In this document: piece after piece, positions 1 through 8,890 of the stretch
Layout: every line of letters starts with the position of its first letter
Position numbering within the stretch: position 1 is the first letter of the stretch
From: Prevotella sp.
Lineage (GTDB): Bacteria; Bacteroidota; Bacteroidia; Bacteroidales; Bacteroidaceae
Assembly (NCBI GenBank): GCA_017474845.1
Contig: JAFVGS010000032.1
Coordinates: 1-37,835, forward strand
DNA: 37,835 nt
Direction: 5' to 3'
Notes under the pieces: model-generated
Told to the model about the DNA's origin: nothing
Databases searched by the model: none
The model's input: only the letters and a program-made list of their open reading frames with translations
Position numbers and translations under genes: made by a program

Positions 1-141
1 ATGTGGAAAATTATGGTGGCTGACCACAAAAATCAGGCTCCGCATCGAAACGAGGTGTCCCAAAACGCCCTTTTGGAGAATTGTATATGCTTCATTTTCA
101 GACAGATGACTTTTTTGAGACAAAAACTTGCGGAAAACAGG
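1..141 (-). other. Open frame across the dinD breakpoint, possible pyridoxamine-phosphate-oxidase-like remnant
   Basis: From about position 141 to the left edge a second minus-strand frame stays open and reads FLSQKSHLSENEAYTILQKG followed by VLGHLVS. This resembles the N-terminus of small flavin proteins of the pyridoxamine 5'-phosphate oxidase/Nim family (pattern 'xxEAxxIlxkgxxGhLs'). Past that point the similarity seems to move into another frame that reads DFCGQPP before a stop. It may be a decayed gene fused to dinD by deletion. The similarity is weak and judged by eye only. Confidence 0.25.
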
Positions 142-704
142 CGTTTCTTCATCTGGTCCGTAGAAAGTCCTCCAAATAGGGCATAGTCGCCTTTTGAACG
201 GATACGTCCAAAACCACGGTCATCCACTCCACGTTGGTAGATATTGCGACTTAATTGCTTTTCGGAAGCTCGTAAGCGTTCACGAGTATTCAGACGCGCC
301 ACTTCGTTTAATCGTTCTTCAATAAGTTCAGCTTTGCGGGTCTGGACTGCGAAGTAACTTTGTGCAAAAGCTATTTCCTCTTTCTTTGGATCACCATTCT
401 GCGCTATCAAATAGCAAGCATATCGTGTGAGCATGAAGTCTTGAACTTCACGTTGAGCGCCTTTGGCCAAAGCTATCATTTTCGTGACCTCACGAAAATG
501 ATCATCCACATTGATTCCCAAGGTCTTACACGATTCCAAAGCACGACCAATAGCCACCACGAAATTCTCCCATCGCGCATAGCCTAACACTTGTTGCAAC
601 TCACGTGCATACCATACTTCGATAGAGTTTCCTTCATCGTCCTTGATGTCTTTTGCTATCAAGTCGAAGGCAGATTTGTATTGTTGTATTTTCTGTATAT
701 CCAT
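33..704 (-). pseudogene. dinD: DinD-like DNA-damage-inducible protein, 3' end disrupted
   Basis: Residues 1-189 read as a DinD-type protein (Bro-N-like N-terminal part with VWYARELQQVLGYARWENF, later GFGRIRSKGDYALFGG and MKKRL). Family members usually continue for about 80 more residues with a conserved domain after MKKRLG. Here the frame turns, near position 137, into an unrelated cysteine- and lysine-rich tail of about 34 residues and stops at 223 aa, so the C-terminal part is lost. The function of DinD is poorly known; in E. coli it is SOS-induced and affects RecA filaments. The gene lies 11 nt downstream of a small HTH gene and is probably cotranscribed with it. I treat it as a truncated gene, although a shortened protein could still be made. 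Confidence 0.72.
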
Positions 705-715
705 AGTCCTTATCC

Positions 716-946
716 TTAATTCTTTATCTTTGACAATAGGAACTGCTCGTATTCTCTAACCAACAACTCTTTTATATCAACCTCCAGCAAGTCGGCAATT
801 TTAAGCAGACTTGCAACATCGGGCTGTGAAGAGTTAGTACACCACTTGCTTACTGTAGATGGATTAACACCCATCTGCATTGAGAGCCATCGTGCAGTAC
901 GCTTTTTCTCTACCAATACGACTTTCAGTCGGTTTATATCTTCCAT
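716..946 (-). CDS. Small XRE-type helix-turn-helix regulator
   Basis: A 76-aa protein beginning MEDINRLKVVLVEKKRTARW. It has a Cro/C1-type HTH: LSMQMGVNPSTVSKWCTNSS forms the turn and recognition helix, followed by QPDVASLLKIADLLEVDIKE, the usual helix 4-5 region. The ATG at 946 is preferred over an in-frame TTG at 967 because the TTG lies inside the promoter box TACCTTTG (965-972). The gene precedes dinD by 11 nt, and the two form a minus-strand pair. Such small regulators often repress their own operon or act as antitoxins; which applies here is not shown by the sequence. Confidence 0.8.
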   Translation of the reverse strand: MEDINRLKVVLVEKKRTARWLSMQMGVNPSTVSKWCTNSSQPDVASLLKIADLLEVDIKELLVREYEQFLLSKIKN

Positions 947-964
947 ACTTATAGCTTTATTCCA

Positions 965-972
965 CAAAGGTA
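965..972 (-). promoter_or_regulatory. Promoter -7 box of the HTH-dinD pair
   Basis: TACCTTTG on the minus strand matches the Bacteroidetes -7 consensus TAnnTTTG and lies 18 nt before the ATG at 946. Confidence 0.6.
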
Positions 973-1370
973 GTGATTTATTTTCAATTGTTTTCTGTTT
1001 TACCCAAACAATCTACCTAATTTTTTCGTATTTTGCTATTTTTAAACACTTTATCACATTTTTATGGATATTTGGTTAGTCCGTGAAATGTTAAAAAAAA
1101 CACTTTCTACTGCAAAAAACCTGTTTAGTTATTTTTTTGTTGTTCTTTTGCAGCCGTTTTTTAAGGATAACAAACAATTAGTCCGCATGACTATTAGTTG
1201 CGGATTTTAGGTTTCAAGATGATTACAATAAAATATCTTCTATGTTTGCATGGTGTTTGGTCATAATACAATGATTTAGACTTTGGATAATAGCACTATT
1301 TCTATTTGCCTCTACCAAAATGCTCGCATATTGCTGTATATGAATGATTTAGCTGAAATTTTACATCTAT

Positions 1371-1672
1371 TTTCCTTCTACTTTTCTTCTACTTTGCCAC
1401 TACCTTGCTTCTACTAATCATCTACAATTAGGAAGTAAGGTGTGATATTGTCCTGATGTGATTCAAAAAACAGGATGACAGAATTCAAAAATACAATTAG
1501 GCAGAAAAAATGTTCCCACACTGGGAATATGGTGTTCCCATACTGGGAACGTGACATTCCCACCTTGGGAATAAGCAGTGAGCCTACGGCTTTCTGATTG
1601 TCGAGATAAGATGCTTAGTAGAAGCAAGGTAGTGGCAAAGTAGTGGCAAAGTAGTGGCAAAGTAGAAGGAAA
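1371..1672. repeat. Long inverted repeat around a 200-bp core
   Basis: The left arm (1371-1416) is close to the reverse complement of the right arm (1616-1672). The right arm holds three exact tandem copies of an 11-bp unit TAGTGGCAAAG (1630-1640, 1641-1651, 1652-1662), whereas the left arm has one copy, so the arms differ by copy number. Beyond the arms the sequences TTTGCCTCTA (near 1309) and TAGAGGCAAA (near 1741) pair as well, so the symmetry may extend over about 450 bp. No transposase was found. Confidence 0.75.
1513..1571. promoter_or_regulatory. Three 15-bp palindromes at exact 22-bp spacing
   Basis: TTCCCA-N3-TGGGAA occurs at 1513-1527, 1535-1549 and 1557-1571. The arms are identical in all three copies; only the 3-bp centre varies (CAC, TAC, CCT). 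Starts are 22 bp apart, about two helical turns, so a dimeric protein could bind all three on one DNA face. Function unknown. Confidence 0.7.
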
Positions 1673-1824
1673 TAATTATAGGATATTTGCTAAAGTCGCT
1701 TAAAATCAACAACTTAGCATATTGATGCCAATCATTCTGTAGAGGCAAATGTGAATTCGATGAATTTAATTATCTGACTTTTATGTCAAGAGTATGTAGT
1801 TAGCAATCTTACACTACTGTCACT

Positions 1825-1847
1825 GAAGTAAAACAATGTTTTACTTC
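1825..1847. terminator. Perfect hairpin 3' of the patatin-like gene
   Basis: Arms GAAGTAAAAC and GTTTTACTTC pair perfectly (10 bp) around an AAT loop. It lies about 70 nt after the patatin-like stop codon on the minus strand. The stem is AT-rich, so it could be a weak terminator or an intergenic palindrome of another kind. Confidence 0.4.
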
Positions 1848-1856
1848 TCGTAACTA

Positions 1857-1917
1857 TATCTCTTCCACCTTAAAGAGCAATCCTTTGCTGCTACGCTTGC
1901 GTTCATAGCCTATTTTA
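1857..1917 (-). pseudogene. Possible 3' remnant of an unidentified gene
   Basis: Immediately after the patatin-like stop another minus-strand frame reads KIGYERKRSSKGLLFKVEEI and stops. The pattern 'lGyerkRsskGllFkVeei' resembles the C-terminal end of mobile-element primase/VirE-type proteins. It has no start codon and only about 20 codons, so it is at best a gene fragment. Confidence 0.2.
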
Positions 1918-2871
1918 GTTGCCCAAAGCGCGGATTTGTGGCAGGAGCTGGCGTGTGGCGTCGGCTCCTGACTGAATCATACGGGCTGCGATCTTGTTGC
2001 CGAAGCTGGTGACATCGTAGTCTGGCAGATAGGGATGGATGAGGATATCGGCCTGTTGTTTATTGGCGATATACTTCTCAATGTCAGGACGGTTCAGGAT
2101 CCAGTTGAGGATGCCACCCACGCCTATGAGGTCGGCAAGGGCGGAGAGTGCTGACAAGTCTGTCTGCTTATGGGGTTTCTGATCATTCTGCTGCAGGTCG
2201 ACGGCGATGACGATGTCTGCCCCCATCTCCCGGCAGACATCGACGGGCAGATTGTTGAGCATACCGCCATCAACGAGTTTACAACCACCTCTGTCTACGG
2301 GCTTGAACACGCCTGGTATGGCCATCGAGGCTCTCATGGCCTGCGCCAGCTTACCCTCACGGAGTATCACCTCAGAGCCGCTGCGGATGTCGGCAGCCAC
2401 ACAACAGAAAGGAATCTTGAGCGAATCGAAGCTGGCACAGCCTTTCGCGCTGGCCATCGAGTCGAGCAGGTGTTCAATCTGTCCCCCTTTCATCACGCCC
2501 CACCCTTTCGACCGACGATCGCGAATGGGGAAGCCGAAGACGTAAGTCACGTCGTCGACGGTCGTATAGGGCTCGTTAGCCAACGAGGCCTTGCGGTCGG
2601 TGAGCAGCGTGAGCCACTCCTGGGTCTGGAACATCGTCTCGAGTTCCGCAGCGGTATAGCCTGCCGCATAGAGACCTCCCACGATGGAACCTATCGAGGT
2701 GCCGACGATATAATCCACTTGGATGCCCGATTCTTCGAGCACCTTCAACACGCCAACCTCTGCGGCACCCTTGGCACCGCCGCCTCCCAGCGCCAGTCCG
2801 ATCTTCGGACGGTCGGCCAATGCCGGCATCATCAGCGCCAGGCATAACACCATATTGAGTATTCTCTTCAT
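1915..2871 (-). CDS. Patatin-like phospholipase, secreted or envelope-bound
   Basis: A 318-aa patatin-family serine lipase. The N-terminus MKRILNMVLCLALMMPALAD is a signal peptide. The oxyanion-hole glycines GGGGAKG follow at about residues 29-35, the nucleophile Ser59 lies in GTSIG, and the catalytic Asp lies in LVDGGMLNNLP. Members hydrolyse acyl chains of phospholipids or other lipids at the envelope. The frame is open further upstream, but the ATG at 2871 is chosen because the signal peptide starts there and the promoter box (2895-2902) lies upstream of it. The gene is monocistronic, with hairpins and repeats downstream. Confidence 0.88.
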   Translation of the reverse strand: MKRILNMVLCLALMMPALADRPKIGLALGGGGAKGAAEVGVLKVLEESGIQVDYIVGTSIGSIVGGLYAAGYTAAELETMFQTQEWLTLLTDRKASLANEPYTTVDDVTYVFGFPIRDRRSKGWGVMKGGQIEHLLDSMASAKGCASFDSLKIPFCCVAADIRSGSEVILREGKLAQAMRASMAIPGVFKPVDRGGCKLVDGGMLNNLPVDVCREMGADIVIAVDLQQNDQKPHKQTDLSALSALADLIGVGGILNWILNRPDIEKYIANKQQADILIHPYLPDYDVTSFGNKIAARMIQSGADATRQLLPQIRALGN

Positions 2872-2894
2872 ATCAGCATTTCCATTTGAAGCCG

Positions 2895-2925
2895 CAAAAG
2901 TAGCAATTATTTCCCAAATAGCAAA
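2895..2925 (-). promoter_or_regulatory. Promoter of the patatin-like gene
   Basis: On the minus strand, TTTG (2922-2925), a 19-nt spacer and TACTTTTG (2895-2902) match the Bacteroidetes -33/-7 pair. The box ends 23 nt before the ATG. Confidence 0.65.
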
Positions 2926-2993
2926 AGAAATGAAAAAATAATTGTAACTTTGGCTTCGCCGAAGGTACTCACGTTCGGAAATGCTCAAATAAA

Positions 2994-3025
2994 TTTGGCA
3001 TTTCGCTCACTTATTCGTACCTTTG
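2994..3025 (+). promoter_or_regulatory. Promoter of bglX
   Basis: TTTG at 2994-2997, a 20-nt spacer and TACCTTTG at 3018-3025, 28 nt before the ATG. It sits in a segment (about 2945-3025, with GGCTTCGCCGAAGG) that looks like a promoter-bearing intergenic repeat seen in Prevotella-type genomes; that last point is recollection, not tested. Confidence 0.7.
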
Positions 3026-3053
3026 CACCATAAATAACAAAAAGACCATCGAT

Positions 3054-5327
3054 ATGAAACTAAAAAGGCTATTCTTAGGAGTGCTGGTGCTCGTGGCTGG
3101 GCTGAACGGTCTGGCACAAAACCAGAAGGACGGTCTGACAGAAGACCAGAAGAAGATGATGAACGCGTTTATCGACCAGCTGATGTCGAAGATGACCGTC
3201 GAGGAGAAACTCGGACAGATGAACCTGTTGCCTGGCACCTCAGCCACGACGGGAGAATTGAAGAACAGTCCGCTGCTGACATTGATAGAGCAGGGAAAGT
3301 TGGGAACGGTGCTGAACCAGAAAGGCGTAGACGGTATCCGACAGTTGCAGGACGCTGCCAAGAGAAGCCGTCTTGGCATCCCCGTGCTCGTAGGTATGGA
3401 CGTGATTCACGGCTACGAGACCATCTTCCCCATCCCCCTGGGCATGTCGTGTAGCTGGAATCTGGAGGCCATCGAGCAGGCTGCGAGGATAGCCGCCAAG
3501 GAGGCCACTGCCGACGGCATCTGCTGGACCTACAGTCCGATGGTGGACATTGCGCTCGACGCCCGCTGGGGCCGCATCGCCGAGGGCAACGGCGAGGATC
3601 CGTTCCTTGGCTCCCGGATCGCCGAGGCCTTGGTGAGGGGCTATCAGGGCAACTACGGCCCAGAGAACATGATGGCCTGCGTGAAGCACTATGCCCTTTA
3701 TGGCGGAGCTGAGGCAGGGCGCGACTATAACACGGTGGACATGAGTCACGTGAGGATGTACAACCAGTTCTTCCCGCCCTATGAGGCAGCCGCCAAGGCA
3801 GGGGCAGGCTCGGTGATGACCTCGTTCAATATTGTGGACTACATTCCAGCCACTGCCAACAAATGGCTCATCGACGACGTGCTGCGCAAGCAATGGGGAT
3901 GGAACGGTTTCGTGGTGACCGACTACGGTTCCATCGCTGAGATCACCAAGCACGGACTGGGTGACCTGCAACAGGCCTCGGTGCTGGCCCTGAAAGCGGG
4001 CACTGATATGGACATGTGTGCCGAAGGCTTTATTAACACCCTCGAACAGTCGCTGAAAGAGGGCAAGGTGACGATGGCCGAGATCGATCAGGCCTGCCGT
4101 CGTGTGCTGGAGGCGAAATACATCTTAGGACTCTTTGAGGATCCCTACCGTTTCCTCGACCCCAAGCGCCACGAAACGGACATCTACACCACAGAGCACA
4201 GACAGGCTGCACGCCAACTTGCTGCGGAGTCGTTTGTGCTGCTGAAGAATGAGAACAGTCTCCTACCGCTAAAGAAGCAGGGGAAGATCGCGCTCATCGG
4301 ACCGATGGCCGACAACCGCATCAACATGGCAGGCACCTGGGCTCCGACAGCCACCAACGAGCGATATGCCACGCTGAAAGAGGCGATGGAGAAGGCATTA
4401 GCAGGCAAGGCGACGCTCAGCTATGCACAAGGCTGTAACTTCACCAGCGACTCCACCATACAGAAGGACGGCGGATTCTACCGGCAGACACCTTTCAAGG
4501 ATGCCGAACTGTTGAAGCGCGAAGCATTAGACATCGCCCGTGATGCCGATGTCATCGTCTGCGCCATGGGAGAGTCGGCAGAGATGAGTGGCGAGTGCAG
4601 CAGCCGTGCCACGTTGGAGATGTTCGACACACAACGGGAGCTGCTGGAAGCCCTGCTCGCATTAGGCAAGCCCCTGGTGGTGCTGAACTTCGCCGGCCGT
4701 CCGACGGTACTGACATGGGAGAACAGTCACGTACCTGCCATCCTGCAGGTATGGTTTGGCGGCAGCGAGGCAGGTGATGCCATCTGCGACGTGCTCTTCG
4801 GCGACAAAGTGCCATGCGGCAAGCTTACCACCTCGATGCCTCAGGCCACAGGACAGGAGCCGCTTTACTATAACTATCTGCCGACGGGAAGACCTGTGGG
4901 AGAAGACCTGAGCACATTCTCGAAATTCGGCAGCAACTATTTCGACGTACGCAACGACCCACTGTTCCCATTCGGGTTCGGACTGAGCTATACCACCTTC
5001 GAATACAGCGACATCCACTTTAACGGACGGAAAGCATCTGTGACGGTCACCAATACAGGCGACTATGACGGCGTAGAAATCGTACAGCTCTATATTCACG
5101 ACGTCGTGGCCAGCATCACCCGCCCTGTGAAGGAACTGAAAGGATTCAAGCGCATCCATCTTAAGAAGGGCGAGAGCAAGGAAGTGACGTTTGAGATCAA
5201 AGATGACCTGCTGAAGTTCTATAACAGCAGCCTCGACTACGTCTTAGAGCCTGGCGAGTTTGAGATTATGATTGGTCCGGACAGCAGCCTGAAACATCTT
5301 AAAAAGGCAGTGATGACCGTAAATTAA
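3054..5327 (+). CDS. bglX: Periplasmic beta-glucosidase, glycoside hydrolase family 3
   Basis: A 757-aa GH3 enzyme, the usual length for BglX. A signal peptide (about residues 1-22, ending GLAQ) exports it. The N-terminal TIM-barrel domain has [30 protein letters not shown] and VVTDYGS, where Asp290 is the expected nucleophile. The alpha/beta sandwich domain carries [10 protein letters not shown], the region of the acid/base glutamate in close homologues. A fibronectin-III-like domain ([13 protein letters not shown] to about residue 750) closes the protein. It removes terminal beta-linked glucose, or related sugars, from oligosaccharides in the periplasm. pepT follows after 19 nt and may be cotranscribed. 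Confidence 0.95.
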   Translation: MKLKRLFLGVLVLVAGLNGLAQNQKDGLTEDQKKMMNAFIDQLMSKMTVEEKLGQMNLLPGTSATTGELKNSPLLTLIEQGKLGTVLNQKGVDGIRQLQDAAKRSRLGIPVLVGMDVIHGYETIFPIPLGMSCSWNLEAIEQAARIAAKEATADGICWTYSPMVDIALDARWGRIAEGNGEDPFLGSRIAEALVRGYQGNYGPENMMACVKHYALYGGAEAGRDYNTVDMSHVRMYNQFFPPYEAAAKAGAGSVMTSFNIVDYIPATANKWLIDDVLRKQWGWNGFVVTDYGSIAEITKHGLGDLQQASVLALKAGTDMDMCAEGFINTLEQSLKEGKVTMAEIDQACRRVLEAKYILGLFEDPYRFLDPKRHETDIYTTEHRQAARQLAAESFVLLKNENSLLPLKKQGKIALIGPMADNRINMAGTWAPTATNERYATLKEAMEKALAGKATLSYAQGCNFTSDSTIQKDGGFYRQTPFKDAELLKREALDIARDADVIVCAMGESAEMSGECSSRATLEMFDTQRELLEALLALGKPLVVLNFAGRPTVLTWENSHVPAILQVWFGGSEAGDAICDVLFGDKVPCGKLTTSMPQATGQEPLYYNYLPTGRPVGEDLSTFSKFGSNYFDVRNDPLFPFGFGLSYTTFEYSDIHFNGRKASVTVTNTGDYDGVEIVQLYIHDVVASITRPVKELKGFKRIHLKKGESKEVTFEIKDDLLKFYNSSLDYVLEPGEFEIMIGPDSSLKHLKKAVMTVN

Positions 5328-5346
5328 ATGCGATAATAACACAGAT

Positions 5347-6591
5347 ATGAATATTACAGAAAGATTCTTAAACTACACGAAGTTTGACACGCAGTCGGCT
5401 GAGGACAGCCAGACGATGCCGAGTACTGCGAAACAACTCGTATTTGCGGAGTACCTGAAAAAGGAGTTAGAGCACGAGGGCCTAAGTAACGTCGAGCTCG
5501 ATGACAAAGGCTATCTCTACGCCACGTTGAAGTCGAACATGAAAGGATCGGATTACAAATCCTCCCAACCAGTACCCACCATCGGCTTTATCTCGCATTA
5601 CGACACCAGTCCAGACTGTTCTGGGGCAGACATCAAACCGCAGATCGTACGCAACTACGACGGCTCAGACATCCTGCTATCAGAGGGCATCACTTCGAGT
5701 CCCCAGCGATTTCCAGAGTTGCTGAATCACATAGGCGAAGACCTGATTGTAACTGACGGCCACACGCTCTTGGGAGCCGACGACAAGGCGGGCATCGCAG
5801 AGATTGTCGAGGCGATGTGCTGGCTGAGGGCCCATCCTGAGGTGAAGCACGGTGACATCCGCATCGCCTTCAATCCAGATGAGGAGATCGGCATGGGTGC
5901 CCACCACTTCGATGTAGAGAAGTTCGGTTGTGACTGGGCCTACACGATGGACGGCGGCGATGTGGGAGAACTGGAATTCGAGAACTTCAACGCCGCCAGC
6001 GCTAAGATATATATAAAAGGTGTAAGCGTGCATCCCGGCTACGCGAAGGGCAAGATGGTGAACGCCTGCCTTCTGGCGGCTGAGTTCGTGGCGATGCTGC
6101 CGGCAGAAGAGACACCAGAGCAGACGGAAGGCTACCAGGGTTTCTACCACCTGACGGGTATGCAGGCCAACGTGGAGAGCGCCAAGCTGAACTACATCAT
6201 CCGCGACCACGACCGTGAGCGCTTCGAAGACCGCAAACGCACGGTCCAGAAGTGTGCAGACCAGATGAATGAGACATACGGCGAGGGAACTGTCACCTGC
6301 GAAGTGAATGACCAATACTATAATATGAAGGAGAAGATCGACCCTCAGATGCACGTCATCGACCTCGTGCTGCATGCCATGCAGGACTGTGGCGTGGCGC
6401 CCAAGGTGAAGCCTATCCGTGGCGGTACCGACGGTGCCCAATTGTCATTCCGTGGTCTCCCCTGCCCCAACATCTTCGCCGGCGGCGTGAACTTCCACGG
6501 ACCGTATGAGTTTGTGAGCATCCAGTCGATGCAGAAGGCCGTCGAGGTGATTGTCAGGATCTGTGAACTGACGGCGGGATACAATTCTTAG
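5347..6591 (+). CDS. pepT: Peptidase T (tripeptide aminopeptidase)
   Basis: A 414-aa M20B metallopeptidase that removes N-terminal residues from tripeptides in the cytoplasm. The two-zinc site is intact: His84 and Asp86 in SHYDTS, Asp145 in GADDKAG, Glu179-Glu180 in NPDEEIG, Asp202 in YTMDGGD, and a late His in the NFHGPYE region. [17 protein letters not shown] is also typical of PepT. No signal peptide. It starts 19 nt after bglX, and its stop overlaps the convergent antiporter gene by 4 nt. Confidence 0.95.
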   Translation: MNITERFLNYTKFDTQSAEDSQTMPSTAKQLVFAEYLKKELEHEGLSNVELDDKGYLYATLKSNMKGSDYKSSQPVPTIGFISHYDTSPDCSGADIKPQIVRNYDGSDILLSEGITSSPQRFPELLNHIGEDLIVTDGHTLLGADDKAGIAEIVEAMCWLRAHPEVKHGDIRIAFNPDEEIGMGAHHFDVEKFGCDWAYTMDGGDVGELEFENFNAASAKIYIKGVSVHPGYAKGKMVNACLLAAEFVAMLPAEETPEQTEGYQGFYHLTGMQANVESAKLNYIIRDHDRERFEDRKRTVQKCADQMNETYGEGTVTCEVNDQYYNMKEKIDPQMHVIDLVLHAMQDCGVAPKVKPIRGGTDGAQLSFRGLPCPNIFAGGVNFHGPYEFVSIQSMQKAVEVIVRICELTAGYNS

Positions 6592-8846
6592 GCTTTCATC
6601 AGGGCGTCGAGCGCCTCGATCTCACCTACCACCCAGATGATATCGCCCTCCTTGAAACGGCGGTTCGGACGGAAGGTGGAAAGGCTTTCCTTTCCCTCTT
6701 CCAGGCCGACGACCATACAACTGTACAGGTCGCGGATGCCACTCTCGATGAGTGTCTTGCCGATGAACGGACTGTCGTTGCCGATGACCAGCTGCCGCAG
6801 TTTCATCTCGCGCATCTCCATCTCCGGGTCCTCGCCGAAGCGCTCCCTTTCAAGTGCATCGCGGAAAGCCGTGAACTGTGCGTCACTACCAATCACCTGG
6901 AGCACATCGTGGGGGAAGACGATATAGTCACCGTCAGGAATATTCACACGCCGGCCACCACGCAGGATGCTGCTGATCATCACCCCATACTTCTGTCCCA
7001 GGTTCAGCTGCTTCAGCGTCTGTCCCATCCACATCGAGTCGGCAGGCACCTCAAACTCAGCGATATGGATATCACGGTCGAGCAGGCGCCCTTCGTAGAG
7101 CGGACGCTTCTTGCCGTGTACCTGAGCCTCAATCTCACGGGAACGGAGATTCTGGATGAAGAGTCTCTCGAGCGTGATGCTGCGATGCTTGATCCAGCGG
7201 GAGAATACGATGCCCCACACCACGACGATGCCGAAGCAGATCAGCAAGGCGCTGGCAAATTGTGTCAGATAATTGCAGATATAGAAGATGAATGCCACAG
7301 CGATAATCACACGCACCAAGATGGTGAAGATCAGCGGCAGGCGGTTGCGGTTGCTCTCCCGCCACAGGGCCTTGAACTCCTCGCTCTTGTTCTTCTTCAT
7401 CACCATCGCCCGCAGGAACGGCGCGATGAAGAGTATCGTCAAGATGCCCGTAATGGCATTTGCATAAGGTCGCAGTTCCTGACCCGGCAGCAGCTTGTGC
7501 ATGAAGGGCAGCGCAAAGGTGAACATCAGGGCAATGCCTGCAGACGAGAGGATAGAATATACGACGGTATTGATGCTCATCTGCGTCAGCAGCCGCTTCC
7601 AGTTACTCTGCTGCTGCGTGTGCTGATGACTCATCGACAGATGGTTCAGCGACAGGATGAGCTTCTTGGGCAGATGGTGCTCCAGACGGTTATAAGCCGG
7701 TGTGGCCAGACGGATCATGTAGGGCGTGAGGAAAGTGGTGATGACAGATACGGCCACGACCACAGGATAGAGGAAGTCGCTGATCACACCTAACGACAGA
7801 CCTAATGAGGCGATGATGAACGAGAACTCACCGATCTGTCCCATCGAGAATCCACAGCGCATGGCCGACTTCAGCGACTCACCGCCCAGCATGAACGAGA
7901 TTGTGCCGAAGACTGCCTGTCCGACAAGAATCGTCAGCACCAACAACAGGATGGGCAAGGCGTACTCCACCAAGATCTTCGGATCGACAAGCATACCCAC
8001 CGACACGAAGAAGATGGCACCGAAGAGGTTCTTCACCGGTTCCACCAGCTTCTCGATGCGCTCTGCCTCGACCGTCTCTGCCAGGATGCTACCCATGATG
8101 AAGGCACCGAAGGCTGAACTGAAGCCTACTTTCGTCGACGTCACCGCCATCGCGCAGCAGAGTCCCAGTGACACCACCAGCAGCACCTCGTTGTTGATGA
8201 GGCTGCGCACCCTTCTCAGGAACAGCGGGATAGCAAAGATTCCCACTACCAGCCAGAGAATGAGGAAGAAGCCAATCTTGATGACCGCCCCGATCATCTG
8301 CCCGCCCTCCAGGTCGTTACCTGTAGCGACGGCACTCAGCATCACCATCATCACGATGGCCAAAATATCCTCCAGTATGAGCACACTCATCACCATTCCG
8401 GCGAACTGTTGCTGCCTAAGACCCAGATCGTCAAAGGCTTTATAGATAATAGTGGTCGACGACATGGCCAGCATACCACCGAGGAAGATGCAGTCCATCT
8501 TCTCCCAATGGAAAGCCTGCCCCACCAGCACTCCCAGCATCGACATGCAGAAGATGATGGTGCAGGTGGATATGATCGGCGAAGCACCCATCCTCAGGAT
8601 CTTCTTGAACGAGAAGTCGAGACCCAGCGAGAACAGCAGGAACATCACGCCGATGTCTGCCCAGAGATGCACGCTGGCATGATCGACCACAGACGCCGTA
8701 TAGGGCATGTTGGGACTAACCAGGAACCCGGCGACGATATAGCCGAGTACCAGCGGCTGCTTGAGCCGCTTGAACAACAGTGTCACAATGCCTGCCACTA
8801 TCAAGATCAGGGCGAGGTCTTCAATCAAACCGGGAATCTCTGACAT
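6588..8846 (-). CDS. KefB-type monovalent cation:proton antiporter (CPA2)
   Basis: 752 aa. Residues 1 to about 390 form the Na+/H+ exchanger domain (12 or so membrane segments, with [25 protein letters not shown] and [15 protein letters not shown]). Further membrane segments follow (about 430-560), an extension beyond the core exchanger. Two C-terminal RCK_C/TrkA_C-like domains come last ([14 protein letters not shown]... and [14 protein letters not shown]...[13 protein letters not shown]). No full NAD-binding RCK_N domain is visible. It likely exchanges K+ or Na+ for protons at the inner membrane under ligand control by the C-terminal domains. It lies 44 nt after the lptD-like gene on the same strand. 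Confidence 0.88.
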   Translation of the reverse strand: MSEIPGLIEDLALILIVAGIVTLLFKRLKQPLVLGYIVAGFLVSPNMPYTASVVDHASVHLWADIGVMFLLFSLGLDFSFKKILRMGASPIISTCTIIFCMSMLGVLVGQAFHWEKMDCIFLGGMLAMSSTTIIYKAFDDLGLRQQQFAGMVMSVLILEDILAIVMMVMLSAVATGNDLEGGQMIGAVIKIGFFLILWLVVGIFAIPLFLRRVRSLINNEVLLVVSLGLCCAMAVTSTKVGFSSAFGAFIMGSILAETVEAERIEKLVEPVKNLFGAIFFVSVGMLVDPKILVEYALPILLLVLTILVGQAVFGTISFMLGGESLKSAMRCGFSMGQIGEFSFIIASLGLSLGVISDFLYPVVVAVSVITTFLTPYMIRLATPAYNRLEHHLPKKLILSLNHLSMSHQHTQQQSNWKRLLTQMSINTVVYSILSSAGIALMFTFALPFMHKLLPGQELRPYANAITGILTILFIAPFLRAMVMKKNKSEEFKALWRESNRNRLPLIFTILVRVIIAVAFIFYICNYLTQFASALLICFGIVVVWGIVFSRWIKHRSITLERLFIQNLRSREIEAQVHGKKRPLYEGRLLDRDIHIAEFEVPADSMWMGQTLKQLNLGQKYGVMISSILRGGRRVNIPDGDYIVFPHDVLQVIGSDAQFTAFRDALERERFGEDPEMEMREMKLRQLVIGNDSPFIGKTLIESGIRDLYSCMVVGLEEGKESLSTFRPNRRFKEGDIIWVVGEIEALDALMKA

Positions 8847-8890
8847 ATTTTTACGTAATTACGGTATAACGATATAACGGAATAATGGAT
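8847..8890. repeat. Short near-tandem repeat between the LptD-like and antiporter genes
   Basis: The intergenic stretch holds near-repeats of CGGTATAA, CGATATAA and CGGAATAA (8-bp period). It resembles the other simple repeats at gene edges in this window but has a different unit length. No promoter box was seen, so read-through from the LptD-like gene is likely. Confidence 0.4.

Larger units (their letters stand above)
968..1914. other. Gene-poor island
   Basis: About 950 bp with no convincing gene. It is AT-rich and holds a long inverted repeat (1371-1416 with 1616-1672), three evenly spaced palindromes (1513-1571), a perfect 23-bp hairpin (1825-1847) and a promoter-like TATGTTTG on the plus strand at 1241-1248 that leads to no recognisable ORF. 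The 65-codon minus-strand frame at 1463-1660 only translates the repeats. Confidence 0.6.

Noticed and set aside
1513-1571. CRISPR array
   Set aside because: The repeats are 15-bp palindromes only 22 bp apart, with 7-bp gaps. Spacers are far too short and no cas genes are present.
1463-1660. A 65-aa minus-strand gene
   Set aside because: It only translates the palindromes and repeat arm; no promoter, no start context, no family resemblance.
1371-1672. A complete insertion sequence
   Set aside because: The core is only about 200 bp and encodes no transposase; at most it is a non-autonomous element.
2170-2847. A 225-aa plus-strand gene antisense to the patatin-like gene
   Set aside because: Its composition is that of a shadow frame (His- and Arg-rich, no motifs), and the minus-strand gene has all catalytic motifs.
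6909-7793. A 294-aa plus-strand gene antisense to the antiporter
   Set aside because: A His/Gln-rich shadow of a membrane-protein gene, without motifs or promoter.
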